64,000 nucleotides of DNA, taken from assembly GCA_037176845.1 (NCBI GenBank), contig JAYKXP010000002.1, positions 248,001-312,000 of the forward strand, in the 5' to 3' direction. Under the pieces are notes generated by a model. That model was not told where the DNA came from and ran no database searches. It was given only the letters and a program-made list of their open reading frames with translations. Shown here piece by piece: positions 23,946 to 36,700 of the stretch. Made by a program: the position numbers and the translations under genes. The DNA comes from Paramarasmius palmivorus. Taxonomy: Eukaryota > Basidiomycota > Agaricomycetes > Agaricales > Marasmiaceae. Positions within the stretch are counted from its first letter, which is position 1, and each line of letters begins with the position of its first letter.

Positions 23946-24180
23946 AGTCCTACTATAGTTCGTTTTTTGTATGGATGTATCGTATCTGACGGCAGGACGC
24001 TGCGACTTTTCAGAATGCGGTGAAATGTAAAACATAATGTAACAAATCGACTACGGATCTCGACGCGCCCATCCAAATCGCACCGGTCAGTATGTGATGC
24101 ACAGCTGTATCTGTGTAATCGACAAACACACGACACTCTTACTCCTTGAAGCCAAGTCAACATGGCACGCCACAAGGCCC

Positions 24181-24188
24181 TATATAAG
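24181..24188 (+). promoter_or_regulatory. TATA box of esterase 1
   Basis: TATATAAG, 42 bp before the ATG. The same box at the same distance precedes esterase 2. Confidence 0.65.
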
Positions 24189-24222
24189 CAACCGCCTTTG
24201 CAATTCCTCCATCAACTCGCAT

Positions 24223-25603
24223 ATGGCTGAATACTCTCATCTATCCAATCCAGATCCTGAGTTTGCATCCTTTGCGGCACATGTCCCAGCATTGGATACA
24301 CAAGCACCCATCGCTACCATAAGGGAACGACACAACGAGACCGTCAAAGCCACCAAACATTCGATTGCATCGCAACTTCCCAAAGGTACGCCCGACTTTA
24401 TGTCAAGTTCATCGGACTGACGATTTTGCCGGAAAGATACCGAGTATAAAGCATTTGACTATCAGATTGAGGTTGAGGAAGGAGTGAAGGTTTTGGCCAA
24501 ATGCGTCGTACCAACTGCAAGGGAAGGAGAGGATACATTCCCGCTCTTGTTCTGGCTCCATGGTGGAGGTAAATCTTGTTCTTCCCTGCGATGATGCCTA
24601 TCTTTAGCTCCCCCAGGTTTCATTCTTGGAAGTGCCGACATGGATGATTATGTAATGAGGATCCTCAGCGTAGAACATCGAGTCTCTGTCGTTAACTTGG
24701 ACTATCGGTCAGCAACCCACTATCACCATTTGACAGTTCTGATGGATTATCAACCCTATTAGGCTGGCCCCAGAGCACCCATTCCCAACAGGGGTCAATG
24801 ACTCTTTTACTGCGCTCAAATATGTTTGTTGCTGATTCAGGGTGTTACTCATTCCTATGCTGATTGCATGAAAAGGTTGCATCGCATCCTGAGGAATTTT
24901 CCGCCTCTCTGGACAAGGGTTTTATTGTGGGCGGAGCATCCGCCGGCGGTAATCTAGCGGCAGTCCTCGCTCATCTGGCTCGGGACGACCCATTCTTCAA
25001 GGATAAGCCCTTGACTGGCCAAGGACTCGTTGTCCCGGCGGTCATACACAAGGATGCTTACCCCCAAAAGTACGACGAGTATTCGACCCCGATACCTTGT
25101 ATTCATGTGCTTCTCAGGTACAAATCATCTCTCCTGTCGCTAGAGCAAAACAAAAATGCACCAATGTTGTCTTTGGAATCTTTAAATTTCATGACTAGTA
25201 CGTCTGGCATCATCAAAGCGTCGTGTTGTGGCCACTGATACACTATTATATCCAGAGCTATATCAAGCACCCCCGACCGACACTAGGGTGTCGCCACTGT
25301 TGTTGTCTTCACACTGTGGTCTTCCACCAGCGTTTATTCAAGTGGCTGGGCTTGATCCATTGCGAGATGAAGGGCTGCTATATGAGAAGCTACTGAAGGA
25401 GGCCGGTGTACCCACGAGGCTTGAAGTGTAAGCTCGCAGTTGCGCTATTGTTTTATGTATAATGTTACTTACTCAAATACATACTCAGATATCCTGGAGT
25501 GCCGCACGGTTTCAGTGATTTTCCACAACTTAAGCAGTCCGTGAAGTTTGCTGATGATTGGAATAAAGGACTGCGCTGGTTGCTTAAGAAAGAACAGCAC
25601 TAG
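24223..25603 (+). CDS. Alpha/beta-hydrolase fold-3 esterase, copy 1
   Basis: Carboxylesterase or lipase of the hormone-sensitive-lipase-like group. Eight exons total 1,017 nt, giving 338 residues. The oxyanion motif HGGGF spans an intron (FWLHGGG-FILGSADMDDY), then DYRLAPEHPFPTGVND. The nucleophile motif is GGASAGGNLAAVLAHLARDD, catalytic Asp in AGLDPLRDEGLLYEKLLKEA, and catalytic His in YPGVPHGFSDF. The triad is complete. There is no signal peptide (start MAEYSHLSNPDPEF), so it is probably cytosolic. The fifth intron is only 39 bp. Substrate is unknown; the family takes short-chain esters. Confidence 0.85.
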
Positions 25604-25932
25604 CTTTCTTATGCTTATCAACCCTGGCACTAGTATAGATATTAATCGCAATGATTAGTGTGGTATCGGAATCAACTGAGTTCGTTCCGTACATATCTCT
25701 AAGAGTCCGTGTGACCTAGCCAGGAGTACAGTAAGTACTCCTGGGAAGCTCGAGATGGACTAGGGAACGTTTCAGTACTTCCTTCGTATTGTTACCCAAA
25801 GAAAATATATAGCACTTGGGGAAATTTTCTATAGACTTGCAATCGGGAGTAATATCTATCTATCTATCCGGGTGTCGGAATTCCACGAGACGATGCGTTC
25901 ACATTGCACAAATCCCTTGCATCTTTCCCACC

Positions 25933-26735
25933 ATGTCCTCAACTACAAGACCTGTTGTATTGATGGACATCAATATTGGAGCGATGTTGGCCGTCTCAAG
26001 ATGGAACTTTTCAGTGACATCATACTCAAGTAGACCTCATAAGTACTCTAGCCAGGAAAACCGCTCATCTAGCTGTGTAGGACAGCAGAGAACTTCATGT
26101 AGCCTTGTACAGGGGAATATCGGTGCGTCAATCATCCCAGATCTCAGTCAACACAAGACTGAAATATTCAGCCCTTTTTAGAGTGATCTCCTGGCCGCAA
26201 GGATACCAGGAGCAGAACTTCCACTTGACGAGAAGATATGCGTGTTTATGAATCAGCGTTCCAAACTTCATGTGTCAAGGTCAGTCCGTGGAACGACAAT
26301 AACCATTCTGGGCGGGATTCCATTCGAGCCTTCAATGGGTGGTGATTTCTTAAAGGGCGATGGAACCGGTACATTTTCAATCTACGGAGACAGGTTCCCG
26401 GTATGTAAACCATTGTCGGTAGTCATCTTTTAGTTGACCAAACTTAGACCAGGAGAACTTCCAAGAAAAGCATACCGGCCCTAGACTTCTCTCAATAGCA
26501 CATCATTAGACCATGCCCCAGTAATCAACGGTCAACTCCATCTAACACGCAAATTTTTGGCCCAATACGAACGTGTCAGGTCAGGATTGACCTTGTTCAC
26601 ATGCTTCCTTTCCACTCAATGCACCCCTCAGTTTTTCGTAAGAGCCAAATGCGACTTTTTAGATGGGAAACACGTTGTCATCAATGGAATGCTTACATTA
26701 TAGACTAAAACTCGTAGTGAAGATTGTCGGTGAGA
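25933..26735 (+). pseudogene. Cyclophilin (PPIH-like) relic, copy B
   Basis: Longer relic than copy A. The N-terminal part survives: MSSTTRPVVLMDINIG, then after a frame break GRLKMELFSDIILK and a KTA remnant. The middle part GGDFLKGDGTGTFSIYGDRF is followed by the same former intron. LDGKHVV and INGMLTL remain at the 3' end. Segments between LDGKHVV and INGMLTL that copy A keeps are deleted here. Dead by frameshifts, stops and deletion. Confidence 0.75.
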
Positions 26736-27016
26736 CATATTCTAGTTCGTTTTTAGTGTGAAGTATCGTGTCTGACGGTACGGCGCTGCGACTTTTCAGA
26801 ATGCAACGAAATGTAAAATACAATGTAACGAATCGACTACGGATTTCGACACGCCTGTTCGAATCGTGCCCGGTGTCAGTATGTGATGCATAGCTGTATG
26901 TACTGCGGTTGAATGACACGGGCCGTGCTACTCGCTGTGACTGAACATATTTTTGTAATCGACAGACACGTGTACTCTTGAAGCCCAAGCAACATCACGC
27001 CACGAGGCTTAGAACC

Positions 27017-27024
27017 TATATAAG
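27017..27024 (+). promoter_or_regulatory. TATA box of esterase 2
   Basis: TATATAAG, 42 bp before the ATG, as in copy 1. Confidence 0.65.
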
Positions 27025-27058
27025 CAACCACCCTTGCAAGTTCTGCTTCAACACACAC

Positions 27059-28439
27059 ATGGCTGAATACTCTCATCTATCTGATCTAGATCCTGAGTTT
27101 GCACCACTTGCGGCACATGTCCCAGTTTTGGATACACAAGCACCCATCGCTACCATAAGGGAACGATTCAACGAGACCGTCAAAGCCACCAAACATTCGA
27201 TTGCATCGCAACTTCCCAAAGGTACGCCCAAATTTATGTCCGGTTCATTGAGCTGACGATTTTGCTGGAAAGATACTGAGTACAAAGCGTTTGACCATCA
27301 GATCGAGGTTGAGGAAGGAGTGAAGGTTTTGGCCAAATGCGTCGTACCAACTGCAAGGGAAGGAGAGGATACATTCCCGCTCTTGTTCTGGCTCCATGGT
27401 GGAGGTAAATCTTGTTCTTCCCTGCGATGATGCCTATCTTTAGCTCCTCCAGGTTTCTTTCTTGGAAGTGCCGACATGGATGATTATAGGATGAGGATCC
27501 TCAGTGTAGAACACCGGGTCTCTGTCGTTAACTTCGACTATCGGTCAGCAACCCACTATCACCATTTGATAGTTCTAATGGATTATCAACCCTATGTAGG
27601 TTGGCCCCAGAGCACCCATTCCCAACAGGGGTTAATGACTGCTTTACTGCACTCAAATATGTTTGTTGTTAATTCAGGGTGTTACACATTCCTATGCTGA
27701 CCGCACGGAAAGGTTGCATCACATCCTGCGAACTTTTCCGCCTCTCTGGACAAGGGCTTCATTGTGGGCGGAGTATCCGCCGGCGGTAATTTAGCGGCAG
27801 TCCTCGCTCATTTGGCTCGGGATGACCCATTCTTCAAGGATAAGCCCTTGACTGGCCAAGGACTCATTGTCCCGGCGGTCATACACAAGGATGCTTACCC
27901 CCAAAAGTACGACGAGTACTCGACCCCAGTATCCTGTGATTCATGTGCTTTTCAGGTATAAATCATCTCTCCTGTCGCTAGAGCAAAACAAAAATGCAAC
28001 AATGTTGTCTTTGGAAATTATAAATTTCACACTTAGTACGTCTAGCATTATTAAAGCGTACAGTGTTGTGGCCACTGATATACTATTATATCCAGAGCTA
28101 TATCAAGCACCCCCGACTGACACTAGGGTGTCGCCACTGTTGTTGTCTTCACACCGTGGTCTCCCTCCAGCGTTTATTCAAGTGGCTGGGTATGATCCAT
28201 TGCGAGACGAAGGGCTGCTATATGAGAAGCTATTGAAGGAGGCCGGTGTAACCACAAGACTTGAAGTGTAAGCTCCCAGTTGTGCTACTGGCTTATGTAT
28301 GATGTTACTTACCCAAGTACTCAGATATCCTGGAGTGCCACACGGTTTCAGCTTTCTTCCACAGCTTAACCAGGCCGTGAAGTGTGCCGATGATTGGAAT
28401 AAAGGACTGCGCTGGTTGCTCAAGAAAGAACAGTACTAG
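27059..28439 (+). CDS. Alpha/beta-hydrolase fold-3 esterase, copy 2
   Basis: Tandem paralogue of copy 1 with the same eight-exon layout and again exactly 1,017 coding nt (338 residues). The triad motifs are kept: HGGGF, GGVSAGGNLAAVLAHLARDD (Ala to Val beside the nucleophile), AGYDPLRDEGLLYEKLLKEA and YPGVPHGFS. Differences in copy 2 include SFLPQLNQAVKCADDW near the C-terminus. Intron lengths differ (56, 40, 60, 57 bp against 55, 39, 58, 61 bp), while no exon has gained or lost a base. That suggests both copies are still under selection. Function as for copy 1. Confidence 0.85.
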
Positions 28440-28751
28440 CTTTCTTATGCTTATCAACCCTGGTACTAGTATAGGTATAATTCGGAATGATTAGTGTGGT
28501 ATCGGAATCGAAGTTCATTCTGTACATATCTACTAGCACGTATACTTGAAGTCGGCCTGAGACCGTGTGACTTAGCCTGAAGCGCGTGAGCGTTTGAATT
28601 CAACCACGACGTCATGGGTTCTGTTTGTTCTGCTCACCATACCAAAAGCGCCACTGTTTTCACCATGACATCTCTGCCTTCCACAGCTTTTTGCTAGGAC
28701 GCAGATCACTCCATACCATCCCGGACTGGACTCGTCTCTTGGCTTAGTTCA

Positions 28752-30136
28752 ATGGCCAACGGTGGAAGAACCAGACCTCGCCGCAAGAGCTCAACCCGTA
28801 TCAGCCAAAGAGAGGCCGTCGAAGAACTGCTGGAGGAGGAACAGTTCTGGATCCGTTGCGAGCCTTGGCTCAGGGAGAAGGGATATGCGTTGCGCCCGCG
28901 CTACCGTGCTGGATGGGAGCCTTCTTGGAAAACGAGTGGAAAAAGCCCTCTATTCTGCGAGGATGGACAGGTTCTCAATGTGCGTCACATTTTTTTCTTC
29001 GTATTCGGTGTCTGAGAGTCGCATGCCATAGAATATTGAGAGCTTCCTTGATGGAGAGAGATTATCCGATCGAAAAGCTATTCATTTCAAGAAACTCGAC
29101 CTGTCGAAACCGACCGAAGCGAATGAGCTAGAAATTAATCGGTTGCTCTCCCAAGAGCCATATGTATCAGACCCGTGTAATCATTGTTCTCCTTGCTACG
29201 AGCTTCTTCATGTTCCGACAGAGATACACGAAGGAGATGTAGTCCTACTGGTGACGCCGCTCTTCACGCGATGGCACGATCCACCGTTTGGAACAATCGG
29301 AGAGGCTGTGGAGTTTTTCCGACAGACATTTGAGGTGCGTGCCAACGCCGTCACTCACTAACCTAGAAACCTCTTAGAATTCATTGATCATATAGGGTCT
29401 GGCTTGGCTTCATCGTCATCGAATCGCTCACAAGTTTGTTTCGCTGAACTCTCAAAAGGTCTTCTCTCAATCGTGTGTACAGCGATGTCAAGTTCAACAA
29501 CATCATGATGGATTCAACCCCTCTCTACGCTATCCCATGCCACCCCGCTAACAACAAAATGTCGTTGGATTGGTCACAAAAAGTCGAACCTGCTTCACGT
29601 ACCGAACACCCCGTGAAATACTATTATATCGACTTCGGCCTGAGCAAGCAATACAAGGAAGATGATGAATTGGCAATCGATCCTGGGTACGGAGGAGATA
29701 CGACTGTACCAGAGTTCAAACGAAAAGAGAAATGCAACCCTTTTTGTGTCGATGTTTATCGAATGGGCCATATGATTGCAGAATGTCTTACCCAAGGAGT
29801 AAGCGCAAACCCTGTCTCTTGGTGTGCTCAAGGTGCCTAATAGTAATTGATGTTCACTAGGGATTATCCACTGAGCTATTTCCGCGGCTCGGCGGCCTGG
29901 AGTTTATGGATGAGCTAGTCGGCGATATGATGAAGTCAGGTCCGAAGGATCGACCGACGATGGATGAAGTGGTTGCTCGCTTTGCGACTATACGTGATGG
30001 GCTAGGGTGGCGGAAGCTGAGGGCACCGCTACATCCTCTTAGCGAGTTGGAGTCATCGCGGGGGTTCCGACATTGGCGAAAGCAGCTGTCTCTTATGGCC
30101 AAGGGTAATTCGGCGATTCCGACGCCCAAAGCGTGA
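28752..30136 (+). CDS. Divergent protein-kinase-like protein (agaric family)
   Basis: Starts with a basic segment (GGRTRPRRKSSTRIS), then QFWIRCEPWLREKGYALRPR, YRAGWEPSW, CNHCSPCYELLHVP, DPPFGTIGEAVEFFRQTFE, GLAWLHRHRIAHN-DVKFNNIMMD and KYYYIDFGLSKQY. It continues YGGDTTVPEF, NPFCVDVYRMGHMIAECL, and DMMKSGPKDRPTMDEVVARF. This matches a large Agaricomycete family of kinase-like proteins. The catalytic loop reads HND across an intron, and the DFG motif is present. The N-lobe is short and shows no normal glycine loop (VLN-NIESFLDGERLSDRKAIHFK). Introns lie at about 28979, 29334, 29432 and 29802. Activity is uncertain. Confidence 0.75.
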
Positions 30137-30267
30137 TCGAATCAGTCTTGGGACCAATTCATATAGAACATTGTCTCTCGTGAAGGTTCTGTACATTTAG
30201 TATTTTCCAGGTATTTGTTGCTTATTGGGAATGAAATGAAAGCGATGCCCAGGTTCTCCTCGATACT

Positions 30268-31700
30268 CAGTTCCAGATCGACTCAAAGTACGACACTTCT
30301 TCTCCAATTATGAGGACAGGGTCTGGGTGAAGAATCAGCTAGCAACCAAGAAGTAAAGCATTCAATGGGCGTACCCCAGTGCACGATGACTTGAACAGTT
30401 TTACCACCGAAAGCAGTACTAGGAATGCGTCTACGAATCTCTTCTTCAACCTTCGTTTGACGTTTTTCGTCGAATTCCACGTGAAAGTCTAGGACAAATC
30501 GGCGGATATTGGGGAATCGTTTCGCAAATCCGCTAGTTAGAGACTTCCAATCGAACTTCCCGACAATGGACCTCACATCCTTCGTGCTCTCCGCATAGAG
30601 ATAAAGTCCTAGGGTACAGAGAGAGTCTGCACGAAGAGTCTCCGCGAACTCGCCAACCCATTTGAGCACAGTTCTCGGCTGGAACGCGGACTGCTCCTTG
30701 TAATCCAGATGGATCATCCCAATGAACAATGTTTCAAGTGAGGGTAGTAGAGTTAATGATGAGGGGAGAGGACGAAGTTCAACGTCAGGAGCTGCTAAGG
30801 ATATTAGCACGTTGGGAGTAGCTTGACGAAAGATGGCTCACTTTGGCTAATCTGGTTATTGATTGGGTCAATTGTAAGATGTTTGAGCGTTGTACCGAAC
30901 TCGTCGAGAAGCTGGCGAAGACCCGATGTCGAGAACCCAAGTGACCGAATCTTGATTATATGAAGACTGGCTGGTCTGGAAGCCCGCAGGAAGTCCAAAA
31001 ACCAATCGAATAGAGTACACTCTGCGACGATCTCGAGGCGCTCCACTCGACTCAAATCGTATTTCACTGATCCCACTTCTTTCGTCGCATTTCCAACAGT
31101 TTTGTCGTCTATGTGCTCCTTCTCGAAACCCAGCCCTTCCTCCAGCACCAATTCCGTCAAACCAGGGAGACATGCCAAAAAAGCCTTGAAATGCTCCATG
31201 TCTAGAAATGTAGTGCCGAGCTCCACCCTTTAGAGATTGGGAAGTGCCTGTAAGAATGCCGACACGCCTGAGGTCATTCTCGTGGCAACCTTACCGAAGG
31301 AGGGCCATCGAAGTAACCTCACCCCAAGCATCTCCGGAAAGGTGCTGAGAATCTCCCATGGATCATCGAGCAGCTGGTCGACCGTCCATAAAGTAAGGTC
31401 TAACCGGCGAAGGCACTTCCCAATGTCTGGGGATGCCTGGACGAGACTGATGAAGCACTTGAGACGAGCTGTATTGGCTGATCCGGATTTTGGAGAATAT
31501 GAAAGGTATAGAGGCCCTGCGCCAGGCTTTGGATACAAGGGTGTAGGACTTCAGTTCTTTGGCATCGCCAGCGTTCCAACGGACGATTTCCTGTACAATC
31601 TCAGCGGGAATGTCCGAGAAACCTGCAAATCAATTAACCACTTTTCGTATCTGAGATATCAATTCTTGAATGGAATGACCCACCTGCAACACCTGTGCAT
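30268..31700 (-). pseudogene. F-box-like protein, copy h (frameshift and nonsense)
   Basis: Same family as copies a-e: DIPAEIVQEIVRWNAGDAKE, YTLVSKAWRRASIPFIFSKI, LPNL-stop-RVELGTTFLD, LTELVLEEGLGFE, LSRVERLEIVAECTLFDWF, LLPSLETLFIGMIHL, FPNIRRFVLDFHVEFD and the final exon EVSYFESIWN. There is a frame break at about 31488-31500, just after the F-box. An in-frame TAA at about 31227-31229 sits exactly at the conserved LPNL.RV site. Later splice phases are normal. It is about 13 kb from the other copies. The tentative ATG is at 31700; the first-exon splice is unclear. Confidence 0.75.
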
Positions 31701-31746
31701 TGCTGTCTTCGCATTCGGTTACGGTTTAAGAAAGGACAGGTTGACC

Positions 31747-31757
31747 GTCACAGTGAC
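31747..31757. promoter_or_regulatory. Palindrome GTCACAGTGAC upstream of F-box copy h
   Basis: A perfect 11-bp palindrome of the form GTCACNGTGAC, about 50 bp before the copy h start region. It matches the element upstream of copy b. Confidence 0.4.
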
Positions 31758-33721
31758 ACGTAACGCGAGTGTGACATGTTACATCTCGCGTTTTTCCACA
31801 ACCATCACCACCGTTCGCCTCGGACCTTCAATCCACTACTTGTGGGCATGTAGAAATACTTCGGGGGAGAGGTCAAGTGAGTGGTGTATTCTATACTCTT
31901 TAAGAAGCTTGATTATCTTGGTCCGCAGACTCCGCGAAAAGAGCGAGTATCCACCGCGTGTCTTTTGAGTTAAAACTTCCAAGTTCTAGATGTTGGACAC
32001 GAGATTTGGATTCTGAATCAGGCTAGGAATGTGTTTCCCGTTACTCTGGAATTGATTATCCTCTAGTTCCCGTCGCTGGTTCTCTGAATGCTTGGCTTGG
32101 TGTCTGGGTCTTCTGTCAAAAGAAGTTTGTCGTCCATTACGCCAAGTTCTTGCATCTCTCAGCTACCTTCAGGCTTTAGCCCAAGACTCATGCGAATTAG
32201 ACTACATCAACACATGTGCCCTTTCGGATAGCGAAACTAAACCATCCGGTGTGTGCAAAGATATACCGCCGGCCTTCAAGGGCTGATTTAAGATGTTCTT
32301 GGTTTAGCACGGAGACCGCCACTAATTTGAGGGTATTACTATCAGATGCACTGAGCCAAGATGATTTGACTTCTTATGATCCTCGGAAAACATTTTCGCG
32401 TCCTTTCCTCGATAGGACTCGTCGTCTTCATTCTGTGAGCCTTGCTAACGTCGTCCATGTTCGAAAGTCGATTCTGACGATTGTCCAATCAATGATAAAA
32501 GTCGTAAGCAAGACTTGCATTAATAGCTAATGCGGAGCCGTTTGTATTGAACATCCTTAAGTCCATATTGCAGACAGATCTTGTTGCAATCCGACGTTTT
32601 AGCAACCAAGCTCAGGTATTATTGTTTCCCTATCCACCCGCAAATCTTACTGGCACCATCAAACTGAATTCTGTCAAATGTCATCGTAGGCTTTCTGTTC
32701 AATTTGCTATTCCAATGAGTCATCGTCTCTATAGCCGAATGTGGCGTATCTCTCGCCTCGGGCAGTCGGTTCTTTTCCCTTTTTCGTCCACTCATGCGCG
32801 CTTCTTTAAAATTCTTTTCCTTCCTTCCCGCTCCTACGACGCGCGACACGCAGTTTCAATTTATCAGGCCTGTCGAACTTTTCGCTTCAACACTTTGCTC
32901 GTTTAACATCCTTCGATCTCTGGACAAGCTCCCTACCAGGAGGTTTTGTTTTTAGGATTTCATCATAGCCAACACATGTACTGATGCATTTTGACTAGAA
33001 CAGGTGCGGACAATTGGGGTAATAGTTCCGAGGCATTGCTTGGTCCCTCATTCCGTATGTCGTTTCCGTAAGTAGATAAGACACTAATTAACTTTCTTGC
33101 CTCCGTCTGCCACTGGACATCTCGGGCAAAGCGAGGAATAATGGGGTTAATTCCTGTTGAAGTATTACAGTAGCTCAGGTGCAGGGTAGCTAAGAGCTTT
33201 TCCAGTTCAAAGTTTGGCTAGCCTATGCTCAGCTGTACACGAATAAGAACTCGGAGTTCTGGCGGAATTCAATGGAAACGTGCTCCAGCCCTGTGGCAGA
33301 CCTTGTGAACTCCGTCACTGCTGACGCTTATCTAATAAGTTGAGGGTCGTATTGCAGCCGACTTTTCCATTCCGGCAACTGGTCTGGTGTCTGGTGTTGT
33401 CTTAGAGCCTCTCCCATCTTGCTCTCAGACTTCCCGCATACCGTTTCTCTGTCATCTCTTTCTCACTTATAATCTTGGCGACCAGTAACCCGGGAAATTC
33501 TGGTCTGTAAACAAAGGAGAAACGGTCAATCAAATCAACGCGAGTGGAAAAGGTCGGGAAAAGGAGGAGATTATTGACTGAGATATTCGCGGTACCGTCG
33601 ACGTTTTTCAGCGAATCATGGGCCCTTTCTGACCGTCGAAATTGTTTTGACAGGAGTTCACAAGGGAACAGGCGCACTACGAATCTCTTTGGTTGGAAAT
33701 TCACTCGACTTCAGTCAGAAA
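31758..33721. other. Long upstream region of the WC-1 gene, no gene seen
   Basis: About 2 kb without a supported gene. A possible acceptor (TTTTGACAG, to about 33652) and the open frame just before the ATG suggest a leader exon of the WC-1 transcript. Confidence 0.4.
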
Positions 33722-36700
33722 ATGCCATTTGACCGATACCTAAACGATTCGTACTACCATGGGTCATACGAATACGACCAACCTTTGGATCCTGCCCCTA
33801 GCAATCAGGCCAGCCATCCTGAACAACACCAATACAACCATTCTCATCCCAATCCCTCTGAAATGAGCACACGCCTCCATCAAATGCCAGGGCAAATGCA
33901 AGTCGGAGCAGGGCACTCTGTTCGTCTTCAAATTCCCCAGTACATGCAAGGGACACCGATGTTGGCTCCTGGGGGTGGTGCAGAGGTGCTACCCGCAGGA
34001 TTGATCAATGCACCTCAGAACAGCACGACTATGGGCAGTTGGTACGCCAACAATGGTTTGGCTAGTGAGGGGTGAGTAAAAAATTCAATCACCTCCCATG
34101 TGGTCTCTTGCTATCGTCAATCGTCTTGCGGAACCTCTCATCTCATTTTTGGCTACGGTACTAACTATTGCCCAGATACTCTCCTATCTCGATACACCCA
34201 CAACACTCGTACCGGGGTAGCCAGAGTCAAAGAAGACAATCAACAGTTTCAGCTACCTCGTCGTCGTTGACATCGCCTCCACCCTTCGATTACGACATTC
34301 AATCCACACCGACCTCATCATCTTCTGCACCGAGTCAAAGTAGTTCTACCAACAATACAAACGACCCATCCGCTGCCCTATCCCTGTCCATATCCGCTGG
34401 TCTTATCAACCCCACGCAGGCCATCTTGCCTTCGCAGCTCACGGCCATTGGCGCTGGAGCAACAGCCGCTACTATTCATTCAACTGGGCTAAACGCCCCA
34501 TCACCATTAGGGCTTCCGGTCTACTCTGCTTCTGGTTTCGATCTCCTCTCTGTTATGGCACGAGTCGCGACTCGTCCAGACCCAAAGGTGGTCCTAGGTC
34601 CTGTGGATTTGACGAGTAGCTTTGTTGTTGTGGACGTGAGGCGGCACGACAACCCTGTCATTTATGTTTCACCCACATTTTGTCGACTTACAGGATACCC
34701 AGAGAATGAGGTCCTGGGACGTAACTGTCGCTTCCTACAAAGCCCAGATGGCGTCCAGCCCAAGGGCGAAGTTCGCAAATACACCAGCCACGAGGCGGTG
34801 AAGCATCTAAAGAAAAACCTTGTAGCTGACAAGGAGTGTCAGACATCCGTCATCAACTACAAGAAGAACGGAGATGCCTTCATTAATCTCGTCACAGTCA
34901 TACCGATCCGCGGCGGAGAACTCGGTAGCTCCGGCGAAGAGGACAAAGTGGTTTACCATGTAGGATTCCAGGTGGATCTGACAGAGCAGCCGAATGCAAT
35001 ACTCCAGAAGCTTAGGGATGGAACGTATATTGTCAACTACACTGCAAACAACCCTGTACACATACCCCCCGGTGTCTCATTGCGACGGGCTGTTGCAGGT
35101 GGTGCACCTGGTGCACCAGGCGCGGGAGGCTCGGGTGCAATGGGCTTGCATGCCATCACATCGAGAGAGAGGAAACTCCATGCGATTGGTCACCCGGCTG
35201 TTAGCAAAGATTTCAGAAAGATGTTGGAAGAACCCGCCTTTCTGGCCAGCTTCCCGATCACGACTTCTACGAATGCTGACTCTATCACTGGGCCGGGGAC
35301 AAACGCCAATGGAGATGTGTCGAACGGCGACGAACAGGGTCGTGGCGAGAACCCTGAGGTATCCATCTCACCCGTGTCACCAATAGTGACGTCGCCGACC
35401 ACATCGTTGGCGACTTCTGGGTCTAGCCCATCCGTCGGTCAAATAATACCCACACCCGCTTCACACACCGCGTCCTCCAATCATCCACTGTCCCTGATCC
35501 TCCTCGAGTATAACCCTGATTTCATCCACGTCGTCTCGCTCAAAGGATTTTTCTTATACGTGGCACCTTCAGTCCACCGAGTACTTGGGTATCATGCCTC
35601 GGAGCTTGTTGGTCGCTCACTCGTGGACATCTGCCACCCGGCGGATGTCGTTCCGCTCATGCGTGAGCTCAAGGAATCTTCTTCATCGAGCGCAGCAGTG
35701 GAGCGTGGCGGTGTTACAGCATCTAGTGGAGAGGAAATCGACGAAACGGACCTCAGGGATACTACTTACCTGTTGCCGCCAGGGGGTACGCCGCCAAAGC
35801 CTCGAACGGTTGATCTACTGTTCCGAGCTCAGACGAAGCAGGGCGTATATGTTTGGGTCGAGTGTCGTGGCCGTTTGCATGTCGAACCAGGAAAGGGTAG
35901 AAAGGCAATCATACTCAGCGGTAGAGCGAAAGAGATGGGTCATTTGAAATGGGGAGTTGTTAAAAGCGTCAGTGGTGGCGTGGGCCCTGTAGAAGTGAGA
36001 CACATTGGAAGTTCAGAAGAGAGCAACGCTGGAGGAATGGCAGACAGTAGCGCCGCCCGAAAGAAGAGAGGTCGCGGGGGATTGAGCGTGGAAGTCGATA
36101 GCGATGGAACGGATGCACCCAACTCTCCTACAGTGGGGACTTCATCAAGCGCCACAGAAATTGAATATCAAACAGAATTTTGGGGTACGGTTACCCGGAC
36201 GGGAATTCTGTTAGTCGTGACATCCGGCGTCAAAGACGTGCTAGGATTGGAGGAGAGCGAACTCGTCGGTCGCCACATTGATGTTTTAATCGCTGATGAG
36301 GGCGGTCGTCGGAGCGTCGGTGAAGAGCTTGGGCGAGTTGGACCTGTAGTATCTGTGACGGCGGCGGCAATAGAAGGTGTGCGAAGAGTGGCATGTTCGT
36401 TGAAGAAAAGAAGTATTGGCGCCGAAAGTGGCGGCGGTGGTAGTGGTGGCAGGGAAGAAAGGGTGGAATGCGAGATCATCTTTTATCCAGTATCGACGGA
36501 CGATACAGTGCTGAACTCGGCGCAAACTATCAGCCCGGCTAATCTTATTTATCAGGTTCGAGAGCTGCGATCGTCGATGCAGCCCTCGATACACCTCTCG
36601 GGCATATCGGGATCTGGCTCCGGATCGGTCTCGTCAACTTCTTCTGCAAACCAGTTCATTCGCATGTACGGACTTGGTGCGGGCATTACTGATGGGCCTA

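Larger units (their letters stand above)
23474..25722 (+). repeat. Direct duplication, unit A (cyclophilin relic + esterase 1)
   Basis: From GATTCCATTCGAGCCTTCAAT to GTGTGACCTAGCC, the order and most bases match unit B (26316-28577). That includes introns and intergenic DNA, so it is a genomic duplication, not retroposition. Confidence 0.85.
26316..28577 (+). repeat. Direct duplication, unit B (cyclophilin relic + esterase 2)
   Basis: Second copy of unit A in direct orientation, about 590 bp after it ends. The cyclophilin N-terminal exon (25933-26100) lies just outside the matched part and has no partner in front of unit A. Confidence 0.85.

Noticed and set aside
32092..32906. Plus-strand frames upstream of WC-1 as genes
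   Set aside because: Short, unrelated to any family, without matching splice sites; more likely leader or intergenic DNA.
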